A DNA stretch of 64,000 nucleotides from Botrimarina hoheduenensis (GCF_007859815.1 NZ_SJPH01000003.1:528369-592368), one strand, 5' to 3'; counted from the stretch's first letter, positions 17,505 through 27,932 are shown. Notes: generated by a model not told the origin, from the sequence alone. A program made the numbers and translations.

Positions 17505-19037
17505 ATGAAAACGATCTATCGAATTGCACTCGCCGCCTTGTTGACGGCAGGACCGATGACACAGGCTTGGGCCCAACCGCCCAAAATGAAAATGACCACT
17601 CCCATCCCGGCGTCGATCACCGCCCCGGACAAGGTGGACTCGTCGATTGGTACGTTGCAGTTCTTCGACGGAGTGCCCACCGACGAAACAGTCGGAACGA
17701 TATACGACTACCTCGACCGCTCGCGGGCGGTCAACGTGTTCATCAACTCGATCCCGATGCTGTCGATGTACACGCTTCGCGAAGGTCAAGCGAGTGTCGG
17801 TGCGGATACCTGCAACAAGATCTGCATCTGGGACAACCTAATGGACTCGAAGAGCCTGTTGCTCACCGGGAACACATCGACGATGTATGCGGTCGGTTTT
17901 CTGGATCTGCTGAAGGACGGTCCGACGGTGATCGATCTACCCCCGGGAATGCTAGGCATTCTGGATGATATGGCGTTTCGCTACATGACCGATCTCGGGG
18001 TGGCCGGCCCCGACAAGGGCAAGGGCGGCAAGTTTCTTGTACTCCCGCCCGACTACGACGGCAAGGTTCCGGATGGCTACTTCGTGGTGCCGTCGAAGAC
18101 GAGCGGCGTGTGGGTGTTCATGCGCGGCTATCTCGACAAGAGCCTGCCGCTCGACAAGGCGATCCCGACCGCATCGGCCAACATCCGCAAAAACCTGAAG
18201 GTCTATCCGCTGTCGAAGAAGGACAGCCAGCCGAAGATGGAGTTCATCAACGTTTCCGGAAAGAAGATGAATACGATCCTGCCAAATGACTACACCTTCT
18301 TTGAAAAGCTGCACGACCTGATTCAGGGCGAGCCTGACGAATACCTCGGCCCGGAAGCCAAAGGGATGATGGCAGCCATCGGCATCGAAAAGGGCAAGCC
18401 GTTCAATCCCGATGCGCGAATGAAGAAGATTTTCACCGATGCCGCTGCCATCGGCAATGCCGCCGCCCGGGCCATCAGCTACTTCCCGCGCGAGCCGGGC
18501 AACTTCATCTATGGCAAGGACAGCGCCTGGGTGATGGCCTACGCCAACAAGGATACGGCCTTTGAAAAGGATGGTGCTTACAATCTCGATGCCCGCGCTT
18601 TGTTCCACTTCGGCTACATCTGCGTCTCTCCGGCAATGGCGGTGACGGTGGCCGGCAAGGGTTCGGACTATGGCCTGGCAATGCTCGATTCGAAGGGCCG
18701 GCCGCTGGACGGTTCGAAAACCTACCAGCTGCACTTGCCGCCCAACGTTCCGGTGAAAGACTTCTGGGCGGTGACGATGTACGACACCCAAACCCGTTCG
18801 CAACTGCAGACCAACCAGCAGTTCCCCACGCTGGGCAGCCAGACGAAGGGCATGAAACAGAATGCCGACGGGTCGTGGGACATCTACTTCGCCCCCAAAC
18901 CACCCCAAGGGAAAGAAGGTAACTGGCTGCAGACCATACCGGGCAAGAGCTGGTGGATTGGCCTGCGGATGTACGGCCCCTTGCAGCCCTGGATCGACAA
19001 GACCTGGCGGCCGGACGAAATCGAGCTGGTCGAATAG
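17505..19037 (+). CDS. Secreted DUF1254/DUF1214 protein, paralogue 2 of 3
   Basis: A 510-residue exported homologue of the preceding gene. Signal peptide to about AWAQPPK, then a start MKMTTPIPASITAPDKVD nearly identical in layout to paralogue 1. Shared landmarks include WDNLMDSKSLLLTGNTST, DKGKGGKFLVLPPDYDGKVP (DUF1254) and LPPNVPVKDFWAVTMYD, MYGPLQPWIDKTWRPDE (DUF1214). A strong AGGAGAG ribosome site lies 5 bases before ATG 17505. The 60-bp gap to paralogue 1 shows no terminator. Function unknown; cotranscription with the other two copies is likely. Confidence 0.85.
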   Translation: MKTIYRIALAALLTAGPMTQAWAQPPKMKMTTPIPASITAPDKVDSSIGTLQFFDGVPTDETVGTIYDYLDRSRAVNVFINSIPMLSMYTLREGQASVGADTCNKICIWDNLMDSKSLLLTGNTSTMYAVGFLDLLKDGPTVIDLPPGMLGILDDMAFRYMTDLGVAGPDKGKGGKFLVLPPDYDGKVPDGYFVVPSKTSGVWVFMRGYLDKSLPLDKAIPTASANIRKNLKVYPLSKKDSQPKMEFINVSGKKMNTILPNDYTFFEKLHDLIQGEPDEYLGPEAKGMMAAIGIEKGKPFNPDARMKKIFTDAAAIGNAAARAISYFPREPGNFIYGKDSAWVMAYANKDTAFEKDGAYNLDARALFHFGYICVSPAMAVTVAGKGSDYGLAMLDSKGRPLDGSKTYQLHLPPNVPVKDFWAVTMYDTQTRSQLQTNQQFPTLGSQTKGMKQNADGSWDIYFAPKPPQGKEGNWLQTIPGKSWWIGLRMYGPLQPWIDKTWRPDEIELVE

Positions 19038-19099
19038 TGGCTGGGTCTCCTGCCACATGGAAACACCGTGCGGCGGAAACAGAATTCGAAAAGAAAATA

Positions 19100-20629
19100 A
19101 TGAACAAGCTTCAAATCAGAATAGCAATCGCTGTAATGACGATCGCCTGCCTTGCGGCACTGGCGCGGGCGCAGCAGTCTGCAGAAAAGAATATTTTCGA
19201 GTCCCCCGGCAAAAAGCAGACGGCTGCCGATTTCGAACCGGCGCCCGCGAAAATGGAAACCAACTTCGGCCCGCTCGAGTTCACCGGCGGAGCCTTTCCC
19301 ACCAATGCTTCCGTGCAGAAGATCTACGATGAGTTGGATCAGCAGCGGGCGACCCAGGCCTACATGGATTTCTTTCCGGCGGCGTCGCTGTACGCCATCG
19401 TCAAGTCGCAGATTCGGGACTTCGGTTTCAAGTCCTCGTCGGAACTTGGCGTGACGGCCGATTTCATGACGCCGAGCGAAAACTATCTGACCGGCAACAA
19501 CAGCACCATCTATGCTTTTGCGTCGATTGATTTGAAAGTTGACGGGCCCACGGTCGTCGAAATCCCACCTGGGATGTACGGCAACGCCAACGATGCTGCT
19601 TTCAAATACTTGACGGACTTCGGTCCAACCGGTCCGGATAAAGGCAATGGGGGCAAGTACCTCTTTCTGCCTCCCGGTGACAAGGGTGAAGTGCCCGACG
19701 GCTACTTTGTATTTCGCTCTCCCGGCTACCGGATTTGGGCCATGATGCGGGGCTTTGGTGAGGTCGGCACCGGTGATCAGGCCGTGAACTGGTTCAAGCA
19801 GCGTCTCCAGGTTTACCCGCTGGCAACCGGACCCAGAAAACAGACGGTCACCAACTGCTCCGGCAAGGGAGCCAATACACTGCCGCCGGAAGACGGTTCG
19901 TATTTTGCGATGCTCAACGATATCATCCAATACGAACCTTCGGAGCTATTCGACAGTGAGTTGCTGGGCCGCCTCGCAACGCTAGGAATCGAAAAAGGCA
20001 AGCCATTCAAGCCCGATGCGCGGATGAAGCGCATCTTTGACCAGGCTGCCAAACAGGCCGTCGCCATGTCCCGCGCGATCGTCTACGCCTCGCGCGATCC
20101 GGAAATTAATTACTGGAGCGACCGGCACTGGGAAAAGATGTTCATTCGCAACACGGAGTTCACAGAGCATGGTCACGCGGATATCGACGCGCGAACTCTC
20201 TGGCACTACCAAGCCATTTGCGTGTCCCCGAACCTGCTCTCCACCACTCCGGGCGTGGGAACTGCCTACTTGACGTGTTTCAGGGACGAGGAAGGGGCCT
20301 ATTTGCTGGGAGACCGGAACTATCGGCTCCGCGTGTCGGCTAAACCGCCCGTGAAACGCTTTTGGGCCGTGACCGCGTACGACCCTATCAGTCGCAGCCT
20401 GCTCGATTCGGGAGGCAATATCACCGTCGGCAGCCTGGGAGATCCCGATGTGAACGCGGATGGCTCGGTGGATATTTATTTCGGGACTAAGGCCCCCAGG
20501 GGAAAAGAGAAGAACTGGATCAAGACCGATCCCGCTAAAGGGTTCTTTGTCGTCTTCCGCCTTTACGGTCCGCTCATGGGCTATATCGAGAAGAACTGGA
20601 AACTGAATGACTTTGAATTGCTGAAGTAG
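19100..20629 (+). CDS. Secreted DUF1254/DUF1214 protein, paralogue 3 of 3
   Basis: A 509-residue exported homologue, starting at ATG 19100 (MNKLQIRIAIAVMTIACLAA, signal peptide ending about ALARAQQ). It keeps the same architecture: FGPLEFTGGAFPTNASVQKI, DKGNGGKYLFLPPGDKGEVP (DUF1254) and KPPVKRFWAVTAYDPISRS, LYGPLMGYIEKNWK (DUF1214), but is visibly the most divergent of the three, for example in the loop before DUF1214. Spacing from paralogue 2 is 62 bp. Divergence among tandem copies suggests different substrates or partners rather than recent amplification. Confidence 0.84.
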   Translation: MNKLQIRIAIAVMTIACLAALARAQQSAEKNIFESPGKKQTAADFEPAPAKMETNFGPLEFTGGAFPTNASVQKIYDELDQQRATQAYMDFFPAASLYAIVKSQIRDFGFKSSSELGVTADFMTPSENYLTGNNSTIYAFASIDLKVDGPTVVEIPPGMYGNANDAAFKYLTDFGPTGPDKGNGGKYLFLPPGDKGEVPDGYFVFRSPGYRIWAMMRGFGEVGTGDQAVNWFKQRLQVYPLATGPRKQTVTNCSGKGANTLPPEDGSYFAMLNDIIQYEPSELFDSELLGRLATLGIEKGKPFKPDARMKRIFDQAAKQAVAMSRAIVYASRDPEINYWSDRHWEKMFIRNTEFTEHGHADIDARTLWHYQAICVSPNLLSTTPGVGTAYLTCFRDEEGAYLLGDRNYRLRVSAKPPVKRFWAVTAYDPISRSLLDSGGNITVGSLGDPDVNADGSVDIYFGTKAPRGKEKNWIKTDPAKGFFVVFRLYGPLMGYIEKNWKLNDFELLK

Positions 20630-20974
20630 TATCGACCGATCCGCAGCCGAAGCGCCCACCCAAGTTCCTCCGTACTTGCTGTCGGTCACATCGCCCGCGA
20701 GCAATTTCGAGCAGCCGATGCTGAGCCAGCCTCTACTCAACTGAGGCAAGTTTGATGGCGCGCAATCACGTTTCACGTTCCTGGGCCAGGCAACTTCGTC
20801 GCCGCGAGAGCCGCTTCGGTCGATATGACCGCCCGCAATTTGCATGAACGCCAACTCGCTGAAGTTGGACCACCCTCGCTCAATTCGCGTCGGCCAGAAC
20901 TGCCGGCGGTGATCCCGACCTCAGCGGATTCGAAGCCTATTGCCCAACGCTCCGCTACCGACCCCCCCGCCCGC
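20630..20974. other. Gene-free stretch after the DUF1254 island
   Basis: About 345 bases without a supported gene between convergent genes. GACCTCAGCGGATTCGAAGCC at 20917-20937 matches 18 of 21 bases of the motif found at 14955-14975 on the other side of the TetR/DUF1254 island. No clear terminator hairpin was found. Confidence 0.4.
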
Positions 20975-22051
<1,077 letters not shown>

Positions 22052-22097
22052 CTAAGGTACTCCGCGTGCGGGCCGCGAGCGCTTAGAATCCACGCTC

Positions 22098-22517
22098 ATG
22101 TCAGCCCCCCCTCCGCCGCCGGAGATGCGTGTCGGACCGTTTCGGTTCACGTCGGTCGGGGTGCGTATCGACGGTAAGCCGACGCTCGACGCGTGGAAAG
22201 GCCCGCTGCAATTCGCTCTCTGGTGCCAGAAGGCGGGCCCCTGGTGGATCGGCGATCTGCTCAACGCGGGCGAGGACGGCTTTGGCGAGGCGTTTTACGC
22301 CATGTGCGAGGGGGCGGTCTCGGGCGACCAGCTGAACCGCTACGCCTCGGTCTCGCGGCGTGTGCCGCTCGGTAGCCGGGTGGCGTCGCAGAGCTGGTCG
22401 GCCCACGCCGCGGTGGCGCGGCTGGCACCGGCGGAGCAGCGGCGCTGGCTCCTGCGTGCGGAAAAGGAAGGCTGGTCGAGCGAAGAGCTACGCCAACAGG
22501 TGCGCGGCGCGAAATAG
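22098..22517 (+). CDS. Small conserved-type protein of unknown function
   Basis: A 139-residue protein with ATG 22098, divergent from hemB. Recognisable pieces are WWIGDLLNAGEDGFGEAFY and SQSWSAHAAVARLAPAEQ followed by RAEKEGWSSEELRQQVR. This combination (W-IGD-LN-GE then S-S-H-AVA-L-EQ and GWS--ELR) resembles a small family of DNA-associated or plasmid-type proteins seen in actinobacteria and planctomycetes; I recognise the pattern but cannot assign a function. No membrane segment or signal peptide. Confidence 0.55.
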   Translation: MSAPPPPPEMRVGPFRFTSVGVRIDGKPTLDAWKGPLQFALWCQKAGPWWIGDLLNAGEDGFGEAFYAMCEGAVSGDQLNRYASVSRRVPLGSRVASQSWSAHAAVARLAPAEQRRWLLRAEKEGWSSEELRQQVRGAK

Positions 22518-22725
22518 GCGGGCGACACAAGTCGGCGGGGCGGATCGCTAATCGGCGGGCCGGGGTTACGGAAACCACCCCCGCGCTTCGTTTTCTCTTG
22601 CTTCTTGTGGAATGCTTCGGTTAACACCGAGCGGGTAAAGATAACGACTGCGTGTTGTTGAGGCGCAGCACGCGCGAACCGGTATGAGCGGTGTTTCCCC
22701 TTTTCTCGGAACAGAGAGGTGAACC

Positions 22726-25281
22726 ATGAGGCGATTGTTGGTGTCGATCGGCGCGGCGTTAATCGGCAATTGCGGGGGGGCGTGGGGTTTTGACGATCTG
22801 ACGGCGGCTTATCGATGGGACCCCCTGAAGATCGGCGGATCGGCGTGGGTCACCGGCATGGTGTCGCACCCGACGACACCCGACTTACGGATCGCCCGCA
22901 CCGACACCGGGGGCTTTTATCGGTGGGAAGCCGATCAGGGCACCTGGCGACAACTGGCTACCGCCGATCGGTTTCCCGACGTGTCGGGGTGGGTCAGCGG
23001 GACGGGGGTTGAGTCGGTCGCCCTCGCGGCGTCGGCGCCCGACACCCTGTACGTCGCGATGCGCGACGCGATCTATCGATCTGACAATCGGGGCGACAGC
23101 TTCACCCGACTCAACGCCACGATACCGATGGAGCCTAACAGCCAGCTCATCCGCTCTGATGGCGAACGGCTGGCGGTCGATCCGCGGAACCCCGACATCG
23201 CTTTGTTCGGTTCCCGCGATCGGGGGCTTTGGCGTACCGAGAACGGGGCCGACTGGTCAGCGCTGAGCACAGCGGTCATTCCCTCCGGCGAGCCCGGAGC
23301 GGGCATTCCGGTCGTCAAGTTCGATCCGAACTCTCCGGCTCTCGGCGGCCGGACTTCGACGGCGTACGTCGCCGTGCGTGGCGGCGGTGTCTACGCCACC
23401 TACGACGCGATGGGCACCTGGAGCAAGCTCAGCGGAGTGCCCGGCGGGCCGCTCGACTCAGCAACACCGACCGATGCCGAAGTCCATCCTAACGGAGACC
23501 TGTACCTCACCTACAACAACTCCGGGATCAACGACGCTGGCGTGTGGCGCTATCGGCCCGGCGCGGGCTGGGGCGTTGCCGAATCCGACTGGCAGCAGCT
23601 CAACACCATCCCGTGGAAAAACCATAACGCGATCGCGATCGACCCGACCAACCCCAACCGTATGTTCACGGCGACAGACGGTCTGCAGGAGACCTTCTTC
23701 AGCGAGAACGGGGGCGCGTCGTGGCGTCAGCTCTCGTTCGAGCCAAGCTCGCCGACGATCCCCTGGGCGCAGCAAACGCTTATCGACTGGGTTAGTTCGG
23801 GTGAATACTACTTTGATCCCCACGTGCCCGGACGGCTTTGGATGGCGGAGGGGGTGGGCGTTTGGTACTCAGACCTCACGCCCGCTGAACTCGACGACGA
23901 CCGCATGACCTTCAACTATCAGTCCGAGGGGATTGAGGAGATGGTGCCGCTAGATATCGTGGCACCGCCCGGCGGCGCGGTGATTAGCTTCGGGTGGGAC
24001 CGCACCGGTTTCCGCCATGAGAACCCCGACACCTACACCGCAACGCAGGTTTTCCCCGACCGATTCAGCGCCGGATGGGACGGTGCCTATCGGCCCGGCA
24101 CCCCCACCTACCTGGTGACGACTAGCGCCGACGACCTCCCCTTCAGCGGTTACCGCAACAACGCCGGCTACTCGACTGACGGCGGCGTCACTTGGCAGCC
24201 GTTCGCGTCGCTGGCGGCAGGCACCCATCCCGATGATCTAAAATTCGGGGCCATCGCCGCCGCCAAAGCGGACGCTGCGCACCCCAACAGTCTGGTGTGG
24301 CTCCCGGCGGACAGCACACGCCCCTACTTCTCTACCGATGGCGGCGCGACGTGGAGCCGCGCAGCCGGCTGGCCTGTCGAACCACCGGGGAGCGACAGCG
24401 CCGGACAACCGATCAGCTCGGGGCTGTGGTTCCGCTACTTCCGCTTTCAAGGCCTCGTCGCCGATCCCCACCAGGCAGGAGCTTATTGGCTGACCGTTAA
24501 GAACCGCGGCCTGTGGCGTTCGGAAGATGGTGGGGATTCGTGGCAGATCGTCTCCGACACACTCCCCAACTGGGGGCATCACGCAACGCTCCTTGCCGAC
24601 CCCTCTTCCGCCGACAGACTCTGGTACGCCAACGGCGATCAAGAGTCGCCCTCTGACTACCACGGCTTGTTCGTCTCGAACGACAGCGGCCTAACCTTCA
24701 CCGAGATCCCCGGCACCGAGCACGCCCTCGACGTGGCTCTCGGGGCCGCCGCGCCGGGGTCAGACTCGCTAACCGTTTACCTCTTGGGGATCGTCCAGGG
24801 GCAACAAGGGTTGTTCCGTTCGCTCGACGACGGAGCGAACTGGGACTTCCTTGTTCATTACCCAATGGGCATCTTCGACGCCCCGTTGCTCATCGAGGCC
24901 TCACCCGATCGATTCGGTGAAGTGTACGTCGGCTTCAGCGGAACGGGCTTCGCCATTGGTCGGCTTGCAACGACCGCCGGAGACTACAACCTCGACGGCA
25001 CCGTAACTCAGACCGACTACCAAACCTGGCGGGAACAGTACGGCCAGCTCGGCACCCCCTCAGCCGATGGCAATCGCGATGGCCGTGTCGATGTCGCCGA
25101 CTACACCGTGTGGCGTGACGCCTTCGGGGCACCGAGTGGGGCGAACGCGCCGGCGGTGCCCGAGCCGGCGAGCGCCTGGCTCGCGGCGATTGCCTGGCTC
25201 GCAGCCGCCCGCCGACCGCGGCGTAACCAGGCAGACGGCGGCGGGGTCTACGACAGCACCTGCGTGAACGTGAACCGATAG
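22726..25281 (+). CDS. Secreted GH74/sialidase-like beta-propeller protein with dockerin and PEP-CTERM tail
   Basis: An 851-residue exported protein. The signal peptide ends about GGAWGF. Residues about 25-740 are a long series of BNR/Asp-box-like propeller blades (SDNRGDSFTRL, TENGADWSAL, STDGGATWSRA, SNDSGLTFTEI), the pattern of GH74 xyloglucanases and sialidase-like proteins. Two calcium-binding dockerin repeats follow (DYNLDGTVTQTDYQTW and DGNRDGRVDVADYTVW). The end is a PEP-CTERM sorting signal (VPEPASAWLAAIAWL then an Arg-rich tail). ATG 22726 with GAGAGGTG upstream. Its 3' end overlaps the convergent adenine deaminase gene by 34 bp. Catalytic residues of GH74 were not verified. Confidence 0.78.
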   Translation: MRRLLVSIGAALIGNCGGAWGFDDLTAAYRWDPLKIGGSAWVTGMVSHPTTPDLRIARTDTGGFYRWEADQGTWRQLATADRFPDVSGWVSGTGVESVALAASAPDTLYVAMRDAIYRSDNRGDSFTRLNATIPMEPNSQLIRSDGERLAVDPRNPDIALFGSRDRGLWRTENGADWSALSTAVIPSGEPGAGIPVVKFDPNSPALGGRTSTAYVAVRGGGVYATYDAMGTWSKLSGVPGGPLDSATPTDAEVHPNGDLYLTYNNSGINDAGVWRYRPGAGWGVAESDWQQLNTIPWKNHNAIAIDPTNPNRMFTATDGLQETFFSENGGASWRQLSFEPSSPTIPWAQQTLIDWVSSGEYYFDPHVPGRLWMAEGVGVWYSDLTPAELDDDRMTFNYQSEGIEEMVPLDIVAPPGGAVISFGWDRTGFRHENPDTYTATQVFPDRFSAGWDGAYRPGTPTYLVTTSADDLPFSGYRNNAGYSTDGGVTWQPFASLAAGTHPDDLKFGAIAAAKADAAHPNSLVWLPADSTRPYFSTDGGATWSRAAGWPVEPPGSDSAGQPISSGLWFRYFRFQGLVADPHQAGAYWLTVKNRGLWRSEDGGDSWQIVSDTLPNWGHHATLLADPSSADRLWYANGDQESPSDYHGLFVSNDSGLTFTEIPGTEHALDVALGAAAPGSDSLTVYLLGIVQGQQGLFRSLDDGANWDFLVHYPMGIFDAPLLIEASPDRFGEVYVGFSGTGFAIGRLATTAGDYNLDGTVTQTDYQTWREQYGQLGTPSADGNRDGRVDVADYTVWRDAFGAPSGANAPAVPEPASAWLAAIAWLAAARRPRRNQADGGGVYDSTCVNVNR

Positions 25282-26894
25282 CCGTCGAACAGCCCGCGGT
25301 CGCTCAGCTTCAGCGCGGGGATCACCAGCAGTGCCATGAACGACAGCGTCATGTACGGCGCCCGCAGCGGCGAGCCCCACTGCTTGGCCAGCTTGTCGAG
25401 CGTCGCGTAAGCGTCGCCCACTTCCTGGCACGTGCCCGTGGCCATGAGCCCCGCCACCGGCAGCGGCAACGCCTCGGCCAGGCCCGACGAGTGGCTCGCT
25501 GCGCTCAGCCCCCCCTGGTTGTCCATCACCAGATTGATGGCGGTCGACAGGTCCACCTCGTCCACACCCACCGCGATCACGTTGTGCGAATCGTGCGCAA
25601 CGCTCGACGCGATCGCCCCCTCGGTCAGACCAAATCCGCGGATGAACGCAATCGCCGGCGGTGCCTTGCTGTAGCGATTCACCACCACCAGCTTCAGGAT
25701 GTCGCGCCCGGGGTCCGACGTCACAAAGCCGGCGTGCTCGCGCGGCTCAGTCGAGAACGACTCGGTGATCAGCTGTCCGTCGATCGCGCGGATCACTTGC
25801 AGGTTTTCGCCCCCCATGGCCGGCAGCAGCAGCTCCTCGGCCGCCACCTCACTCGCGACAAAGTGGTTGGCCACCTGCGGCTCGACGCGCGGCAGCAGCG
25901 TTCGCCCCCCCTCGGCCACCAGCTCGCCATCGATCCAGGTCCGCAGCGCGTTGAACTCCGTGAGCGAATCGAGCAGCACCATGTCGGCCGGATCGCCCAC
26001 GCGCAACTGCCCCACCGGCAACCGATAGTGCTCCACCGGTGTCTGACACGCGGCCCGCAGGGCGGCGAACACATCCGTCCCCGCCGCCACGGCGCGGCGC
26101 ACCAGCGAGTTGATGTGGCCCAGCGCCAGCTCGTCGGGGTGCTTGTCGTCGCTGCACAGCATCACCATGCCCGGGTGCGTGGCGATCAGCGGCTGCAGGG
26201 CGTCGAAGTTCCGCGCGGCGGAGCCCTCGCGAATGGCGATCTTGCAGCCGGCGGCCAGCTTGTCTTGGGCCTCCTCGATCGTGAAGCACTCGTGGTCGGT
26301 CGTCATGCCGGCGGCAATGTAGGCGGCCGCCTGTTCGCCCCGCAGTCCCGGCGCGTGGCCATCGACCGGCTTGCCGCGCTCTTGGGCGGCGCGGATCTTC
26401 GCCAGGCACTCGGGGTCGCCCCCCAGCACACCGGGGAAGTTCATCATCTCGCTCAGGTAGCCGATGCGCGGGTTGTCGAGCAACGCCTCGACATCGGCGA
26501 CCGTGATCGTGGCGCCGGCCGTCTCGAACGTGGTGGCCGGCACGCACGAGGGGGCGCCAAAGCAGAACTTGAATGGCGTGTGGCTAGCGTTCTCCAGCAT
26601 GTACTCGACCCCCGCCACGCCCAGAACGTTGCCGATCTCGTGCGGATCGCTGACCGACCCCACCGTGCCGTGCGTCACCGCCGCGCGGGCGAACTCGGTC
26701 GGCACGAGCATGGAGCTTTCAACGTGCACGTGGGCGTCGATGAAGCCGGGCGTGAGATACCCCTCGGCCGTTTCGCCCGCGGCGAGCGGCTCGATGGCGG
26801 CGATCTTCCCCTGGGCGACCCGCACCTCAGCCGCAAAGACGCGCCCCGCGGCCAGATCCACCACGTTGGACTTCAGCGAAAACTCGGCAGGCAT
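25248..26894 (-). CDS. ade: Adenine deaminase
   Basis: A 548-residue amidohydrolase that converts adenine to hypoxanthine and ammonia for purine salvage. The metal-binding start PGFIDAHVHVESSM, the central GHAPGLRG, and the C-terminal SHNVIAVGVDEVDLSTAIN are all characteristic of the bacterial Ade family, whose length (about 550-590) also matches. ATG 26894. The 5' leader carries a perfect 8-bp hairpin about 40 bases upstream. The last 11 codons overlap the convergent GH74-like gene. Confidence 0.93.
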   Translation of the reverse strand: MPAEFSLKSNVVDLAAGRVFAAEVRVAQGKIAAIEPLAAGETAEGYLTPGFIDAHVHVESSMLVPTEFARAAVTHGTVGSVSDPHEIGNVLGVAGVEYMLENASHTPFKFCFGAPSCVPATTFETAGATITVADVEALLDNPRIGYLSEMMNFPGVLGGDPECLAKIRAAQERGKPVDGHAPGLRGEQAAAYIAAGMTTDHECFTIEEAQDKLAAGCKIAIREGSAARNFDALQPLIATHPGMVMLCSDDKHPDELALGHINSLVRRAVAAGTDVFAALRAACQTPVEHYRLPVGQLRVGDPADMVLLDSLTEFNALRTWIDGELVAEGGRTLLPRVEPQVANHFVASEVAAEELLLPAMGGENLQVIRAIDGQLITESFSTEPREHAGFVTSDPGRDILKLVVVNRYSKAPPAIAFIRGFGLTEGAIASSVAHDSHNVIAVGVDEVDLSTAINLVMDNQGGLSAASHSSGLAEALPLPVAGLMATGTCQEVGDAYATLDKLAKQWGSPLRAPYMTLSFMALLVIPALKLSDRGLFDGYRFTFTQVLS

Positions 26895-26933
26895 GTTGCG
26901 GGGGGTGGGTTATCGGAGGCGGGACATTTGGGG

Positions 26934-26990
26934 GGACGTGCAGCAATCGCACGTCCGGTGGGCGGGTCGTCAACCAAGGCGACAAGTATA
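26934..26990 (-). promoter_or_regulatory. Leader hairpin and possible -10 box of the adenine deaminase gene
   Basis: GGACGTGC and GCACGTCC (26934-26956, loop AGCAATC) form a perfect 8-bp stem in the untranslated leader. Further upstream, on the minus strand, TATACT (26990-26985) is a good -10 candidate, but no matching -35 box is seen 17 bases before it. If used, transcription would start near 26978 and include the hairpin. It does not match the purine riboswitch consensus. Confidence 0.4.
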
Positions 26991-27368
26991 ACGGCTCGGT
27001 TTGATATGGGGACGGATGGGCTTCGCCGTGAGACCAAGGCTGTGAGGAGAGTAGTTAAGCAGGTGGCCTGTACGTCCTGCGTAGCTTGGGACCGGCAGAA
27101 GCGTGCCAGCTAGGAACGCTCGGTCAGACGAAGCCAGAGGCCATCTTGAGGGGGTCGAATCGACTGCCCCGCCTCGGAGGTCTTCTCCACCGACCACAGT
27201 TTGGCGAGACGCCAAGTTGCCGAGGCTGGTCCATCCTCGGCGCCTTCGCTGCAGTCCAAGGTGAGCGAGGTGATGTCCACCGACCGCAGGTGCGAAACGG
27301 CCGGCTGGCCCCTCCTGCGTCTAGCGCAAGTGCAGGCGGTGTCCCTGCCGACCGAAGACCTCAGCGAC
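26991..27368. other. Gene-free or degraded stretch
   Basis: Nearly 380 bases between the adenine deaminase leader and the first PEP-CTERM gene. A minus-strand open frame covers most of it (27110-27448), but it runs into the 3' end of the neighbouring PEP-CTERM gene in another frame and shows no family motif, so I do not call it a gene. Confidence 0.35.
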
Positions 27369-27932
27369 TTAACGTCGCCACCGACGTGTCTGCGAGAGCG
27401 CGGCGCCAGCCAAGCCCAGCAGCACCAGCGACGTCGGCTCGGGGACATTCACTACCGGGATCGGGTCTGCCGACAAACCCGGGTACGGTGTGAGCGACTG
27501 GCCAATAATGCTCTCGAAATAGGCTTGCTGAATAGTCGAAGCGCTGGCGTAGCTGAGGGACTGCCCGTTGCCGACCACCTGCTGCGGGCCGACGCTGCCA
27601 GTCCCCCAATCGAGGATCAAGTCCGTCGCATTGTCGAACAGGCGAAGGCGCGTGAGTGCAAGGGCACTGGGCGTTGCCGTGGCGGATGTGGCATCGAACG
27701 AGGTCAAGGCGCCATAGCTCTCGCCGCCCGCATTAGACCACTGGGCGAAATCAGACTCGTCGCCGAAGAACGGCGTGAACGCGCTGGTCCCGGTCAATTG
27801 GTAGGTCTTCGCCACCGGGTCGATCGTGAGCACTAGCCCCGCCCGCGCATCGACCGCCGGTAGGGCAGACGCCAGCAGCATTGCGAGCATCGGCACAACA
27901 CACTTCAAAATGCGTCTTGCGTTTTCCAACAT
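27369..27932 (-). CDS. Small PEP-CTERM secreted protein A
   Basis: A 187-residue protein of unknown function starting at ATG 27932 (MLENARRILKCVVPMLAMLL, signal peptide to about VDARAG). The middle is a beta-rich, low-complexity secreted domain. It ends in NVPEPTSLVLLGLAGAALS followed by a basic tail, the PEP-CTERM exosortase sorting signal. Its start codon overlaps the stop of the upstream PEP-CTERM gene in the sequence TGATG, so the two are translationally coupled. No exosortase is present in the window. Confidence 0.72.
   Translation of the reverse strand: MLENARRILKCVVPMLAMLLASALPAVDARAGLVLTIDPVAKTYQLTGTSAFTPFFGDESDFAQWSNAGGESYGALTSFDATSATATPSALALTRLRLFDNATDLILDWGTGSVGPQQVVGNGQSLSYASASTIQQAYFESIIGQSLTPYPGLSADPIPVVNVPEPTSLVLLGLAGAALSQTRRWRR

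Noticed and set aside
20765-20785. parS-like half site (GTTTCACGT)
   Set aside because: Only half of the palindrome is present and no parAB gene is near.
25491-27113. Long plus-strand frame across the adenine deaminase gene
   Set aside because: It is His/Arg-rich shadow text; the minus-strand gene has complete family motifs.
27110-27448. Minus-strand frame before the adenine deaminase leader
   Set aside because: It has no family motif and overlaps the tail of the neighbouring PEP-CTERM gene in another frame.
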